The notes under the pieces are model-generated. The model searched no databases, had not been told where the DNA came from, and was given only the letters and a program-made list of their open reading frames with translations. Positions 25,601 through 38,373 of a stretch of 64,000 nucleotides of DNA are shown here, in pieces (the first letter of the stretch is position 1; every line of letters starts with the position of its first letter). Where the stretch lies: the NCBI GenBank assembly GCA_013398615.1, contig VZSR01001645.1:62001-126000 (forward strand). The letters run 5' to 3'. Source of the DNA: Brachypodius melanocephalos (Eukaryota > Chordata > Aves > Passeriformes > Pycnonotidae). The position numbers and the translations under genes are program-made.

Positions 25601-28600
25601 AGAAACTCCAAAACTGGACTCCTTGTTAATGTATTTGTTGTCTTTCTTATACACCTAAACGGCATCTACTTTTGTTTACTGACTGGAAGCTCTTACCACT
25701 GCCAGCACTTCAGGAACAATGTGACTGTGGAAAGGGAAAAACATGTTTTTCTACATTTTGTTTGTCATCTAACAGAATTACAAGGTACACATACAGAAGT
25801 TTCAAAATATTTTTAATAGCGGATAACCTCAGATGGACAAAACAACTTAATTCAGCAGGTACTTTATCTCAGCTCCTAACTTAACCCTTTTCATTCTGGA
25901 GCCTGTTATGAGTAATAGTAGCTCATGAGAACGTAATAAGTAATAATGGTTTGCCATAGCACTGGTTGTTTTTCAATATCTGTATCATGACGTGGAAAAA
26001 GTGCACTCTATTTCCAACAATGACCATTTTTTAGTTCTTAAAATGAAAAGAGCTTTGAGACGAGAGCAAGAGGCATGAAATCAGAAACAAGACTTAATTT
26101 GGTATAGTATCTTGTGCAAAATTTTCCACTTCTTAAACCTATAGATAACATTACTATTATGAATCCAGTTAGACACACAACTGATTTGGTGATCTAAATG
26201 TGAACATGTTGTTTTGCCTCTGCTGCAAGCCTCATTGTCCCAGAAAGCAGAGCTGAAGCTGTTTATTCACAACTTGAATCATGAGCAATGAACTAATAAC
26301 AATATCAAACCAGAATTTGGGGAATCAGCGATGCAGAGTGACTGCATCTTCACTGTCACTGACTGCACAGGAAAGACACCACCAATGCCACTTTATTTGT
26401 AGTGCTGCTGGCAGCTCCAGCCCCCAGCCAGGCAGGTGCCACTTCACTGGAGCTATGACATGATTTGAGAGCACTCAAAAATGTTGTGCTCAACAGGCAG
26501 AGAAGCCAAAGGCTGGGTGACATGGAAGCAAAGGCATTCTCGCTTTTGGTAATGAGCTGCTGTGCCAGAGTGGCCAGAATTGTCCAGTCTTACACTCCCA
26601 TATGAACGTTTTTCACAGAAAATGAGACGTATTCCAGCAGATTGGGCAAGTCAACTCAGATTTCGCTAAAGCAAAGTTATGCCACCGCCCAGTGAAGATC
26701 AGAATATTTTGAGAATGGGACAATGGGATGATATGGCCAGAGTGCTTAGGTTCAAAAACATAAACTTTAAAACATGAGGCCCCATGGCGTGTAAAGAGTG
26801 TAAATACTGCTAGAACTGCTCACATCAGCTACTGATGGACACAATCCAAACTGTTTCAATCCAGAGGAAAATTATTTTGGTGATGAAAGTCGCTGAATCA
26901 AAGTAACAATAAAAAGCACTTATTTTAATGTCTTGACACCTTAACCAAAATATGCTGATCAATCAATTTGTTAGTCACTTCATGACTAATAAATAAGCGT
27001 AACCAGTATTTATTGTGTGCTTTCTATCTCTTACAACTCAGCTCAAAGACTATAATAAAAGCATAGTTTAATGGTTTGACATACTATGAATTCCTCCCCA
27101 TGGTGGCAGGGATGGATGATTTTCTGCAATACCTTGTGCCTGAACTAGACATACAAATTAATCACCTTCTGCCTGGCAGCATCTAGTGCAGCTTGGGGGA
27201 GAAGCTACAGCTGAACTTCTCTCAGCAATTAAAAGAGCTATCATCACATCATACCAACAGAATTGACAAAATTCCCACAGAATGTAAGAAAAGTTTCGGT
27301 GACTTTATCACACTCCACAGAAATGAGCTGGCAGGGTAGAGAGGCATACACAAATGACTGCTTTCTCCTTCATTCACAATATTTAGATTGTTATTTCCAG
27401 CCCAGGTAAAACAAATTGGTGTTATGATACTATTGTTAGGCTGCATGTATAAACACACTTATGCACTTTTGGAGGCAGGCCAGCCAGCTCAGCAAACACA
27501 TTACAAAAGAAACAGCAAAGAGGTAGAGCATGAGCTGCTGCTGGAGTTCACCCACCAGGCTGTTATGAGAGGTGGGAAGGAAGAAAACAGCACAAAACAG
27601 TGGAGCAAAATATGTTGTGAACATGCTATTTTGAGAAATGTGGAAAGTTTCTTGGAAAAAAAAAAAGATGGCTCAAGGGTTGGTTTATGCTTAGCAAGAT
27701 AACTCCTGAGCATTTCATACAGGCAATCAAGTTGTTTAAATCACCTGGCTTAACCCAAGGCAAAAGAAACAAAGGAACAGCAGATATAGATTTCTTACAG
27801 TGAAAGGAAATTGGTGGGCAAAGCACAAATTACCATCGTCAAAATTTTAGCCAGTGGAAAAAAACCAATTTGTTTTCTTTAAGAACAAAGAATAAGAACA
27901 AAACCCACATTCTGGGTAACCTAGACCTTCCACTGCATTTTCTAAGGAGCAGGGCTCAGTCTCACCCCCCTCTATTCTGCAACAGCTCAGGCACTTGACT
28001 CCAATTCTACATTCTACCCAACATTTACCTAAAAAAAAACCATTAAAAATATATTTTTTCCTCACTTCAGTCAGGAGAGGTGTTTGGAGACAGGTCATTT
28101 ACAGTAGTTTTCCAGGAGACTCAGGTTACAGATAAAGAGTTGAAAAAAGTATATCTGAACCAAATGAGATTATGGATTTTTCAGCCATTTTATGACCAGC
28201 CTATATAAGCAGAAAATGAGTTTTAAATTTTAAATAAGAAAGGCAGATTAATAAACACAATCACAGATTAATCTTCCTAGCTTACATTCTGTCTTGGTGA
28301 TCCTGAAGTCACTTATCTGTTCCAACAGCCAACAGGGCTGAGAGATCATCCCTGGAGTTCATTTTCTCAGCACATCCAACATGCAGAAAGAAGAAAGCTG
28401 CATGAAGAAGCAAAGCCAGTAACTCATTCCCTTTGGAAAGGGTCTTGTGAGGTCTCCCATTTGTGATTTTCTCTCCTTCATTCACAGGAGACGCTCTGGA
28501 AAGAGTAACCTGGGTTGCACTTATACTAACAAAGGAGGTTTTCTATTTTCATAATCAAAACACTTGCCTTGTTTCATGGAAACACTCCACAATTTTATAT

Positions 28601-28916
28601 TCTGTTCAGAGGAACACGTCCTTCACTGGCAAAATACAGCTGCATAACAAGGCCTGGCTTTGCCCTTAAAGTAAAAAGTAACTGCAAAGTAGTGCCATTA
28701 ATAGAGTAGCCCCAAACATCTCAGGAAGCATCAGGACTTGACCAAGGTCTCTGAAAAGGAGATCTTGAGGTAATTCATACTTGAGAGCAACTTAAGGTTG
28801 AAATGGAAAACATTTACTTAAATATACATACTAGATATTTTAAGAGTCAATTCACTTCAGTCTACCACACAGAAAGATAATTACAGTAAAATAACACTTT
28901 GTCAACAGTTCAAAAG

Positions 28917-28931
28917 TTTTTTTTTTTTTTT
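28917..28931 (+). repeat. Poly(T) run, 15 bp
   Basis: Uninterrupted T run in intron 1 after CAAAAG. Confidence 0.9.
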
Positions 28932-29351
28932 CAAAATGCAAAAAATCAGAGCGCTTGTCAATTCATTTATTTTCTTAAGTATTTGGTATTTGAGGAAACT
29001 TTACTTGATTTTGCAGATAAATTATTGGCCTACCTCTAATTTGCCTATCACTGATAGCCAATATAACCCTGGATTTTAAAATCAATCACAGTATGATGTC
29101 TCCTATCATCAAGCTATGCCATTTTTAGTCAGCTGGTAAAATTAAACCTGAAAACTTGATGTGCATTTGCTTTGCAGACAACAATCCACACAATGCTGGT
29201 GTCTGTAACCAGTCACTAACTTGTACGAGTTTGTGATTTTATTTTTTGTCAAATACACATGAAAGAACAATCTCTTCACAGTGTGTATATTGCCTCACTT
29301 CTTCACATATAGGAATAGTCTGTTGTGGTAGATTTTTGGTTTTGTGGTGGC

Positions 29352-29367
29352 TTTTTTTTTTTTTTTT
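29352..29367 (+). repeat. Poly(T) run, 16 bp, after a G/T-rich stretch
   Basis: The T run follows GGTTTTGTGGTGGC, which gives the local G/T-rich tract seen repeatedly in this window. Confidence 0.9.
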
Positions 29368-30153
29368 AAATTTTTGTTTCTGACACCAGATCCAAAATAA
29401 CTCCTAGACAAAGGTCACTTCCTTGTAGAACTGATAAATAAATAAACCACATTTGTCAACAGAATTCAGAGGATAATGCATTGCTGGGGTTCCCTTGCTA
29501 AAAAACAGAATATGTGTGCTTTTGTCTCACTGGATGTGCTTATCAGTGTCATAGAGCACTTTCTGCAAGCAAAACAAATGGACAAACTGCTCAGGACACA
29601 CAATGGAAGTTACACATCTTTCTTCTGTTTGTACCCAAGCTCCCAACAGATTACTTGGACTATTTTTTAATACAGAAAAATCTGATTATACAGGAACAGT
29701 GGTCACTACCAGGCTCACAATAACAGTCTTGACTTTCCAAAATTCTGATCTAGTAACCCTTGCATTACAGATATTGTAACACTTGAGATCCAAAATTAGA
29801 AATTTTGTAGCTTGCTAGCAAAAGCAAAGCTCAAGTATAGGACTAATCATGCATAATACTTTTTAATTTGCAATTCAGTGTTTTCAATTGGCTCATTAAA
29901 ACAAGTGGCATGTGAAGAAGTCAGGTGGAGTTTCTGTACACCACCAGCTCAGGTGTGAGCACGTGCTGCCCGTCACACTGCTTGTAAACAGGACAGGCAA
30001 GAGGACAAGCAGTGACACTCACACTACACCTCACCACAAAGGCAAAGCCAACCTGCGGGGAAAACACAGACACTTCACAAAAACAGAATGGTGATACACA
30101 CACTGCAGTGTTCCATAGGAAGTTACACAAAGCATATCCTCCCAACATTAACA

Positions 30154-30236
30154 GAATTTCACAAAGAATTCACAAAGAATTTCATAAAGAATTTCACAAA
30201 GAATTTCACAAAGAATTTCACAAAGAATTTCACAAA
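30154..30236 (+). repeat. 12-bp minisatellite, seven units
   Basis: Seven head-to-tail units of GAATTTCACAAA are present. The second unit is 11 bp (one T missing) and the third has one substitution (CATAAA); the last four are identical. In one plus-strand frame the later units read as EFHK repeats, but nothing suggests that frame is translated. Identical units at the 3' side suggest recent expansion there. Confidence 0.95.
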
Positions 30237-32518
30237 GAACAGCAAAGCAAGATAAAACTAGCACGAGGCTGACAATGATTTTTTAGAGATAACTACATCA
30301 TCATACAGAACCTTACTTTTAAACACAGGAAGACGGAATGTTCTTCATCAGCCTCCAGCTGCTGCAACTGTTATCCAGGAGAAAAACCCAGCAAGATCTC
30401 CATTTCAGCATCACTCCAAGGAGAGCACTACACTTATTTAGCATCAGTTCCCAACAGCAATACAACTGAAAGCCCTGCAATCTGGTAGACTCAATGAAGG
30501 TTTTAATCATGTAATGAGATTACCTCATCCGTGTGTGGTTTCACAATGCAGTCTCAATGGCAGCCCATTATGCCAGTCCCCTGACACGCAGTATCAATCA
30601 TGCTAATCGGCTTACTCTGCTATCACTCCTACAGACACACTGCCACGCACAGAAACCAAAACCCAGCACAGTTTCTACCCCACAGGTTAAAAGGAATTGT
30701 GGAGAGAAAAAACACTGCCAGCTCCTCAAGCCTAAAATTGATGACACTTCCACCCAGCAGGTTATGGGCCACGTTAAAGTGTTGAATTTTACACACATAT
30801 GCTATGCATTCTATACAACAGCTCTCATGAAGTTTACATGTAACAATTTACATGCTTACAGTTAATAAACATCACATTGGAAAAATCTTAATGCTTCACA
30901 GAACATCAGGAGCTGCCTTTTCTGAAGCACAAGCTTCTTCCCCAGGTACCATCAAGTAGAGCTCACAAAGCACAGCCCCCTGCCCCTATTACTGCTACCA
31001 ATGTAATAAATGCTACAGTAAGTAATGCCCTTCCTTCACCAAAGCCAGGAGCATCCAACCTCAAAGTAACATGAGGCATGTATACAGATAAAACTTGTTC
31101 TATTTGACAGATGAGGGCAATGAGAAAATCTAAATATTAAACACACTCACAATTAACACAACTCATATGAAGCAGCTTTACACATCTACAACCCTGATTA
31201 TCAGCTCATTTTGCCAGGCCAAGCATCCAAAACTCTTCTGAATGCATCTCACTCCACTGCCAGAATACTTACGTAAAATGGAAATGCAAAATGGGAAAAC
31301 CAGCACGGCAATGTCAGGGCAATAAGGCTTTGCTATCCCAAATTAACTGCCCAGTAAGCCACTGACTCAGCTGGACCAACAGAAGCCAGGATCTGACTTG
31401 GGACCCTTGCTTTGCTGGGCAATCTTTTTTTTAGACATTAAGATACCAAAAAGTAGCTTTGTGGAATTTGACATTTGAGACAGAACACATATCTTTGAAA
31501 ATGTCTACATTTTCTGCCCTACTTTTCCACAAGCATACTCAATTCAAGCGGTTCTATTTCTAGGACATCATTTTTGCACATCCCAAAGTAAAGGCAGATA
31601 GCTCTAGTTCAAATAATTAAGTAAAGACTTATAAATAATTTACCCTTGCTACCCAAATACATACCAGCCCTTCAGAATAAAATATAAAATTGTAATATAG
31701 TTTTAGAAATGCACAAAAATCAAAACTCTAGATACAAATCAACACTGCTTCTTCCACTATTTCAACAAAATAACTGAGCTGATAAAAAGGAGACAGGACA
31801 GAGGAGAGGAGGGGAAATGCATCTGACTTGGCTACAAAGAGAAGCAAAAAATATAATTCTCTAATAACATTTTGCTTCATCTAAATTATCAAACATTGGT
31901 ATTAAAAGTGGCATTATTATTCTGCCACAAGCATAATACTGAAATCTACCTCAAATGGGCAACTGTTTAGCTGGTCCCTGTAAGCATGGAACACTCACTG
32001 CAAAAGTGTCTGTATTTACACTGCTCAGCTGTTAATAGGCTTAAATATTTAATTCTGTCTCATCCAGGAACTCCATATTGTTTTCAAATTTGAACAATAT
32101 TCCAAAAGTCTCTTCCCTCTGAGACCAAGATTTTCCTTCCCAACCCCCCAAAAAGCTCTTGTTGAAAAACACTGAAATGCCTTCCAGGGTCTCTCAGCCT
32201 TGCTATTGAAACAATTTAACAGGGCAGAAGACAAAGAAGGACATCTTTCTTAAACAAACCAGTAATTATCTCATTTTTACTCCTTTTCTCTCACACAGTT
32301 TACAACAGATATCCAGGACCAAAAGTCATTAGCACAACCAGTTAAAACATGATTTAGCTAAGACAATACTATAATGGGAGATGTTAGGCAACCTAAAACT
32401 TTGAAATTCATTGGATGGTCTATCTGTAATAAGATACCTGATGTTATTATGTTAGTTTTCATAGGGATCCAAAACATTAATTAAATTAAAGGTCAAAAAA
32501 TGTGTCAGTTGCACTCTC

Positions 32519-32556
32519 AAAAAAAAAAAAAAAAAAACCAAAAAAAACCAAACCAG
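32519..32556 (+). repeat. Poly(A) run grading into A/C-rich tract
   Basis: About 19-20 A residues are followed by CC-interrupted A runs (CCAAAAAAACCAAACC). It is one of the A/C-rich tracts described in the findings. Confidence 0.85.
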
Positions 32557-33894
32557 CCCAACAAGAGATCAACTTTATATGAAGTTTGTTTTACCATGCA
32601 TCCCAAATTTGCGTAATGCCTCTGTGTGGTGCTCTATAAAATTGTCATTTAGATTAAAGTAAGTCTAAGCTCAGGTAGGAGAGTCACATAAAGCCCACAG
32701 GAACTGCATTAGGATGAGAGAACTCATTTCTAACAGCAGAGCACAGGATTTATTGGCTTTCTGTCACTCATTTATCAGTGGGACCATTTTTCTCCCACAA
32801 TCATTTTTGTTATTCACAACAGAAAGGCCAGAAATAAGCACACTGTGCTGCTGACTAGACCCAGTCTGAGCATCCCAGAGATACTCAGGCACTTGCTCAT
32901 TATGGTGAAAGACCAGTGAATCACCAAGAGTACTCTCAGAGGATAAAAAGGGGGGAAAAGAAGTTGCACTGAAAAAAAAAATTAAAAATCAAACATACCA
33001 AGTCACTCTTCACCTTTCTGCTCATTTATCTGGAGGATCTGGAACAGGGAGGAGGGATAGGAGAGAGCAGAAGGTAAGAATTCATGCATGCAGGTGACCT
33101 ATCATTAAGAATAGACTAAGACTAAATTAAGAAATTGCCTTCCTTTTGATAGAAACCAAGAGACAGACTCATGCAATTCCTGGATTTGCTTATTCTTGTT
33201 GATCTCCAAGGTCCTAAAATACTTCTCCTAATGCAAGATAGGCATCTTAAAATTGCACAAACATGCAAGCAAACAGTGAATGGAAAAGAACGAAAGACAG
33301 GAAGAAACTGATTTTCAGTGCAGGACAAGTATGAAATAGGGATTTGTTTTGGAATAAGAACTGCAATCATAAAAATAATAATAATAAAAAAAATTTCCAA
33401 TTACTGCCACATATCAGGAAATTATCATCTCAAGCTTGGTATGCAAGAGCACAATAATGCTTGATGCCTGACAAGTCATTCTGGGTCATAAAAACATGCT
33501 ATTTCTGGCACATTTCTGCTTGGTCAGAACCTACAGCTTGCTCCACACTTCTAACCAGGGCATTGTAATAGGTGCGAGTGTTGAAAGAAAGCTTTAAGAA
33601 ATATCTTCCCACCTGACAGTAATTTCTTTCTGACTTCATTATGATGAAGCAGAGTGTGAAGCTGCACTGGAACTTACACCCACGGAAAACTTTAAAGATG
33701 AGAAAACGCTTCTGGAGGTGGACATTTGACCACATTACGTATAGGACTGGGGCTGTTTGGGTGTTTTTGTAACTTTGCATATTTAAAAGAGTCTGTCCTG
33801 GGAAAGCACAGGTGCTCCTCAGGCCAGCATGCTTTCAAACCTCACCTACAGGATTTGCAATGGATGCAGTTCAGAACCACAAACCTCAACATAT

Positions 33895-33965
33895 TCTTGG
33901 CTGCACGGCTCCGCCAAGACCACGTCTGCAGCGAGGCGGATCTCAGCCTGCCCTCGCAGCTCCTG
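33895..33965. other. Small CpG cluster in intron 1
   Basis: About six CpG dinucleotides fall within some 60 bp, in CACGGCTCCGCC, CACGTCTGC and GCGAGGCGG. The surroundings are CpG-poor. No splice-site pair or known domain is associated with it, so its role is unknown. Confidence 0.4.
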
Positions 33966-36900
33966 CCCAGCTCACCAAACACCCTCCCTGAACAGCACCA
34001 GAGGAGGGACACACACACATTTACACACAGGCTGCCAAACTCTCTGCATCCCAACTGCTCAGAGCAAGGCACTCAGACCACTCCTGCTGAACTTATCCCC
34101 CCCACCAGCTCTCCCGGACAGGGAGCAACCATCACCAGGGGACAGACCAGCTGAGGAGTAAGGAGCTCCAGGGCGTTGTCTTACTAATAGTCAAAATAAA
34201 AAGCTGGCCTAGACAAGTCTTCAGAGGCAGCAGAGCTCTAGCAGAATGAGCTCTAGACCCAAGATGTTGGTAATAACCAACCTGTGATATCTTCTAATCT
34301 CTGTAGCGCAGATTCAGGGCTGGAAAGAAAGGATAACATCTCCTTTTGGAAACTGCCTCCTGCCCCTAATTTCTGTTGTACATTATTACATACAGAGATA
34401 TGGTATGCATACACCAGAAACAACATGATTTTACAGTTATAAATTACCAGCATTTGGTAAGACAGTGATATCAACCATTGTTCCAAGAGTACCAAGCAGT
34501 CATTCGTTAACATAAGAATGGAAACTACATGAGATTTTATGGTATAAATTTATAGTTAAAAACAGAATGGTCTCATTAATTTTACTCACTAAAAGCACAC
34601 TTGAAATGTTTCACAAAGTACAGCGAGTTTTATAGAAGAGGGGGAAGTACATGCACAAAACCAGAGACAAGACATATGTATGGGGTAAGCTGTTCCAGGT
34701 GCAAAATATCATGGAAGAAACAGACCTACAAGAAGAGGGAAAACTGATTAATCAGCCCCAAGACCTGAGGAGCTGAAGTAGGATTAGCTAGCAGCAACAC
34801 ACGGTGTGTATTTCAGCACAGCCCTGCCCACACAGGGCCAGCTCTGTGCCCTGTCCTGCTCCTGTGGGATGCGTGGGGTGGCACACACGTCACCACCCAC
34901 TGAACCTCCTCCTAGGGCCACAGTTTCCCGAGGCCATCTGCAGGAAGGATGTCTGTACAGACTGCATGTGGCTGCATCTTTGATACTCTGGCTTCAAGAT
35001 TCCAACTTGAAAGGGAAAGCTGGTTGTATTTATTTATACTTGATCAGAGGTGCCTCTCAAGATCATAAAGAAAACAACTTTTGCTCATCCTCCAGGAATC
35101 TCCCCACAGCTGTGCATGGGTGCACACACACTTGCAGACATGTATCTTGGGAGGACAGGGAGAACAACAATTGATTTCCTGCAAGTGTAATGTCCTGTTG
35201 TTTTTCCAAGGTAATCTAGAGAATTATCACAATCCCAGATGTTTACAGGGGGAAAGAGAAACTGCAGTAACTCTGCACAGGATGAGACAGCTGACTGCCT
35301 AAGCACATTATTCTAAATGCAAATTCGAAGTTTCACTGCTTTTTCTATAGAGGCTCTCTGTTCCAAACCCTGGAACTGCAAGCTGTGGGATATTAACAAG
35401 CATACATTTGAGTCTCCAGTCACTTCAAGTGTGTCTGAGGCAATGAACTTATACCAAGTATTTTTAGACTTCCTGCAATCAACTGTCCTGCCGGCATTGC
35501 TCAATGTGACACACAGTTGTCGGAGGGATGCAGTTGTGCTAACATACCGTTTAATTTTAAAGTTTCATTTCTGTGTTTTCCATAAAATAAGTACTGGCAA
35601 ATTTGCTCATCCAACAAGTTGAATCACAAGTGATTAAGGGTCATCTAAGCCATGCCATATTGTGTAAACGCTTATTAAATTATACTTATGAAAAGTAACT
35701 CATTTTATCTACATAAGATAATTGTGTAAACTAAGCAAAACACTAGTAATGACTGGGCGTGTGTAACAAAAAGAGATGGCTAAATTCTGCACAGTACAGT
35801 TTTGCCATTACAGCATCTCACAAGCCTAAGATTAGTCTTGCCTGGAGATCATCTACATTGTCTGTGAAGGAAAACAAAGAAGAAAATATTGCCTCTACTT
35901 TACACATCCTGCAAGATAGAACAACTGATCTATAAGAGTTGTCCCATTTCCTGGTGTGGGGCAGAAAATAATAAACAGTGGAATCATTTGAGGAGAAGCT
36001 AGGAAAGAGAGTGACAGCTTGTATCATCTGGGAATCTTATGCGTCCAAGGAAGGATCAAGATATATCAGTGCAACCACGGCAAGCCAGTCAGAATATTCC
36101 AATATAAGATGTTCTTGCAAGAAAATAACCATGGGCGGGGTGACTACTGGAACAAACTAATTATTCAGCAGCATTGAGTAACAAATCACTATTTGATGCA
36201 GCTCCAGACTATCCACCATTATAATAAATACTGTCATTAACCATGATTAAGCAGTATCTCTAATGAAGACACTTCAAATGAAGCGGCTTGCTAATTAGCT
36301 GTGTCCTACATCTCAGAGCCAACAATCTTAGAAGTCTTCTGCTACCAGTTGGTAAAAATGGGTGACTGGGACTGGCCTAATAACACATTGACAACACTTC
36401 TGCCATTAGGAAAACAAAAGACGCCATCAAGATGTGGCACTGTGATTTTAAACTGTTGCTGATGTGTTTCTTTTGGATTGTGACTGCTCCTTGTCTACTT
36501 TAGCACTGTGGCTGTCATTTAGAGAAGGAACTGACTGCTACTTTTGGCAACTGCCTCAATTCATCATCTCCTCACTGCTGCCATTACTGTTAGAATACTA
36601 AGTCACAGAAATATTGATCACACTGCCAACTATTCAGAAAAAAATTATATTAAGTTTCACAGACTAAAGCTGATGTAGAGACTTAACTGCCTTTGATTAA
36701 AGGCCCAGCTGAAATTACAATGCAAATAAAGTATTCATTTTAAAGAGTCAGTTTTCACAGTAGTGTCCTGTTGCAAAGAAATTTAAATTCCTTCTGAAGA
36801 ATGACATCAAAATGACCTCAGCTTCATGGTAATAAGGATGACTGTTTTCCTCAGACTAAATGATAACAGACGAAGAATTTAAATGAAGGAAGTAGTCTTG

Positions 36901-37818
36901 GGGCAGGGGGAAATCCTCTAAAAATGGTGAAGAACTGAGTGAAACAATCAGAATTACACTGGGTGATTCAATACTGCTCAGGCTTACTACAGTATGTACA
37001 AGTGACAGTAGAGCGTTGTATTCCTTTTTTTCCAGTTATAATCTTGTTCTTGATAAAACCAAGAATAGTTCAAGGAGTTAAAAATTAAGCCACATACAGA
37101 GCTAAGGATCCTTTTTAGTAAGCATAGAAAACATTTCTTATTATGATAAAAATGGGTTGGATTAAATGTGTTAACAAAAAGAAAAAAGGCTCTTTTGCCA
37201 TTTGAGTTCTTAGAACTCCTCTCCCCTTCCGTGCAGTACAACCAGTAGCTCCACAAATGGATTATCAAAAAAGAAGCTTTTATTAATTTGAACAAATTTC
37301 ATACATTTGGTGAACTGTAGAGGGTCCTTCACTGGCCAACACATATGCAAAAGCATTCAAGCATCTGTTTTACGCAAGTGTTCGTTCTCCTTCGTGTCAC
37401 GTGCAAGGAATTTTTCTGAAATACCATCTGAATGCAAGACTATTCTTGCATTGGACCTGCAGGTCCAAAAGTAGCACAGCAATCTCAAAGAGACCTTGCC
37501 CACACCTGCAAATTCCAAAATGTTGGTTATAGGCTACTGTTTTCACCACAGCTTCAGTCCATGTTTAGACATTTAGCAGCCTAACATAAACAGCAGTGGC
37601 TCCAAGAGCAAACCATGTCTCAGCTTTTCAGAAGTCAAAAAGAAAAAAAAAATAAAATGAAAAAAACAGGCAAAACCGCCCAGGTACCATACTGACTTTG
37701 GGTTTACATGTGCAAAAAATCAACAGTGACAACAAAAGGCAATGCAAAGATTCCAAATTAACAACTCTTGCATTTGACATCTCTCAGCTGTCATGGTATT
37801 TAGTCAATTGACTCACAC

Positions 37819-37858
37819 CAATCACTAGGAAATACACATAAGTATTTCCCAGTGATTG
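37819..37858. repeat. Strong hairpin: 17-bp arms, 6-nt loop
   Basis: The left arm CAATCACTAGGAAATAC (37819-37835) and right arm GTATTTCCCAGTGATTG (37842-37858) are reverse complements except at one position, with ACATAA as the loop. Three further pairs form beyond one outer mismatch. A second hairpin follows at 37862-37883. It could be a remnant of a palindromic element or an unrecognised hairpin RNA; the sequence alone does not decide. Confidence 0.85.
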
Positions 37859-37861
37859 ATG

Positions 37862-37883
37862 TAAGATACAATATTCTATCTTA
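37862..37883. repeat. Hairpin: 7-bp arms, 8-nt loop, next to a larger hairpin
   Basis: TAAGATA and TATCTTA flank CAATATTC. It starts four bases after the 17-bp hairpin at 37819-37858, so the two may be parts of one structured unit. Confidence 0.7.
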
Positions 37884-38348
37884 TTTACTAGGGGTGTGTT
37901 AGAAAGGACATAACTCATGTTGTCACTGTAATCCTGCTCATGTGGAGTAAAACTAAGTTTGTAGAGTAAACAACCAAAAGGAAAGAGAAAGCACCAACTC
38001 CTTTCAGGCGACATATTTCTTTTGTCTTAGATTATGAAAGGCTAAGAAATACTTCAACAAGGATTATGTAAATGGTTTAACAGGAAATTTTAATCTGAGA
38101 GCTATAAATAATTACTTCAATAGCTATGGATTAGAGCAGAGCATAAACGAAAAGTTTTTGTTCATATTGAGGTGAGGCAAAGAGGTTGGTATTTGTGTCA
38201 AGAGTACACAAATTATTTGTAAAAAGGCACAAGTGATACTCTTGATACTCCTAAGAAGAATTACAAAAAAATACATACAGCAGGAGAAGCATGCACTCAG
38301 AAAAAAAAAAAAAGTAAAATCACAAGAGAGCTCAAACTCAATTTTATG

Positions 38349-38373
38349 CCATCCAGTTTGACAGACTGGATGG
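38349..38373. repeat. Hairpin: 9-bp arms, 7-nt loop
   Basis: CCATCCAGT and ACTGGATGG pair perfectly around TTGACAG. There is no terminator-like T run or known RNA motif. Confidence 0.8.

Noticed and set aside
30012..30272. Open frame encoding EFHK repeats
   Set aside because: The repeat is a 12-bp minisatellite; 12 is divisible by 3, so a frame through it stays open automatically.
33726..34161. Two overlapping plus-strand open frames (142 and 110 codons)
   Set aside because: No domain, biased composition (His/Thr/Pro/Ser), and overlapping alternatives in two frames.
37819..37858. Calling the 17-bp hairpin a microRNA gene
   Set aside because: The stem is shorter than a normal pre-miRNA, and no expression or conservation can be shown from sequence alone.
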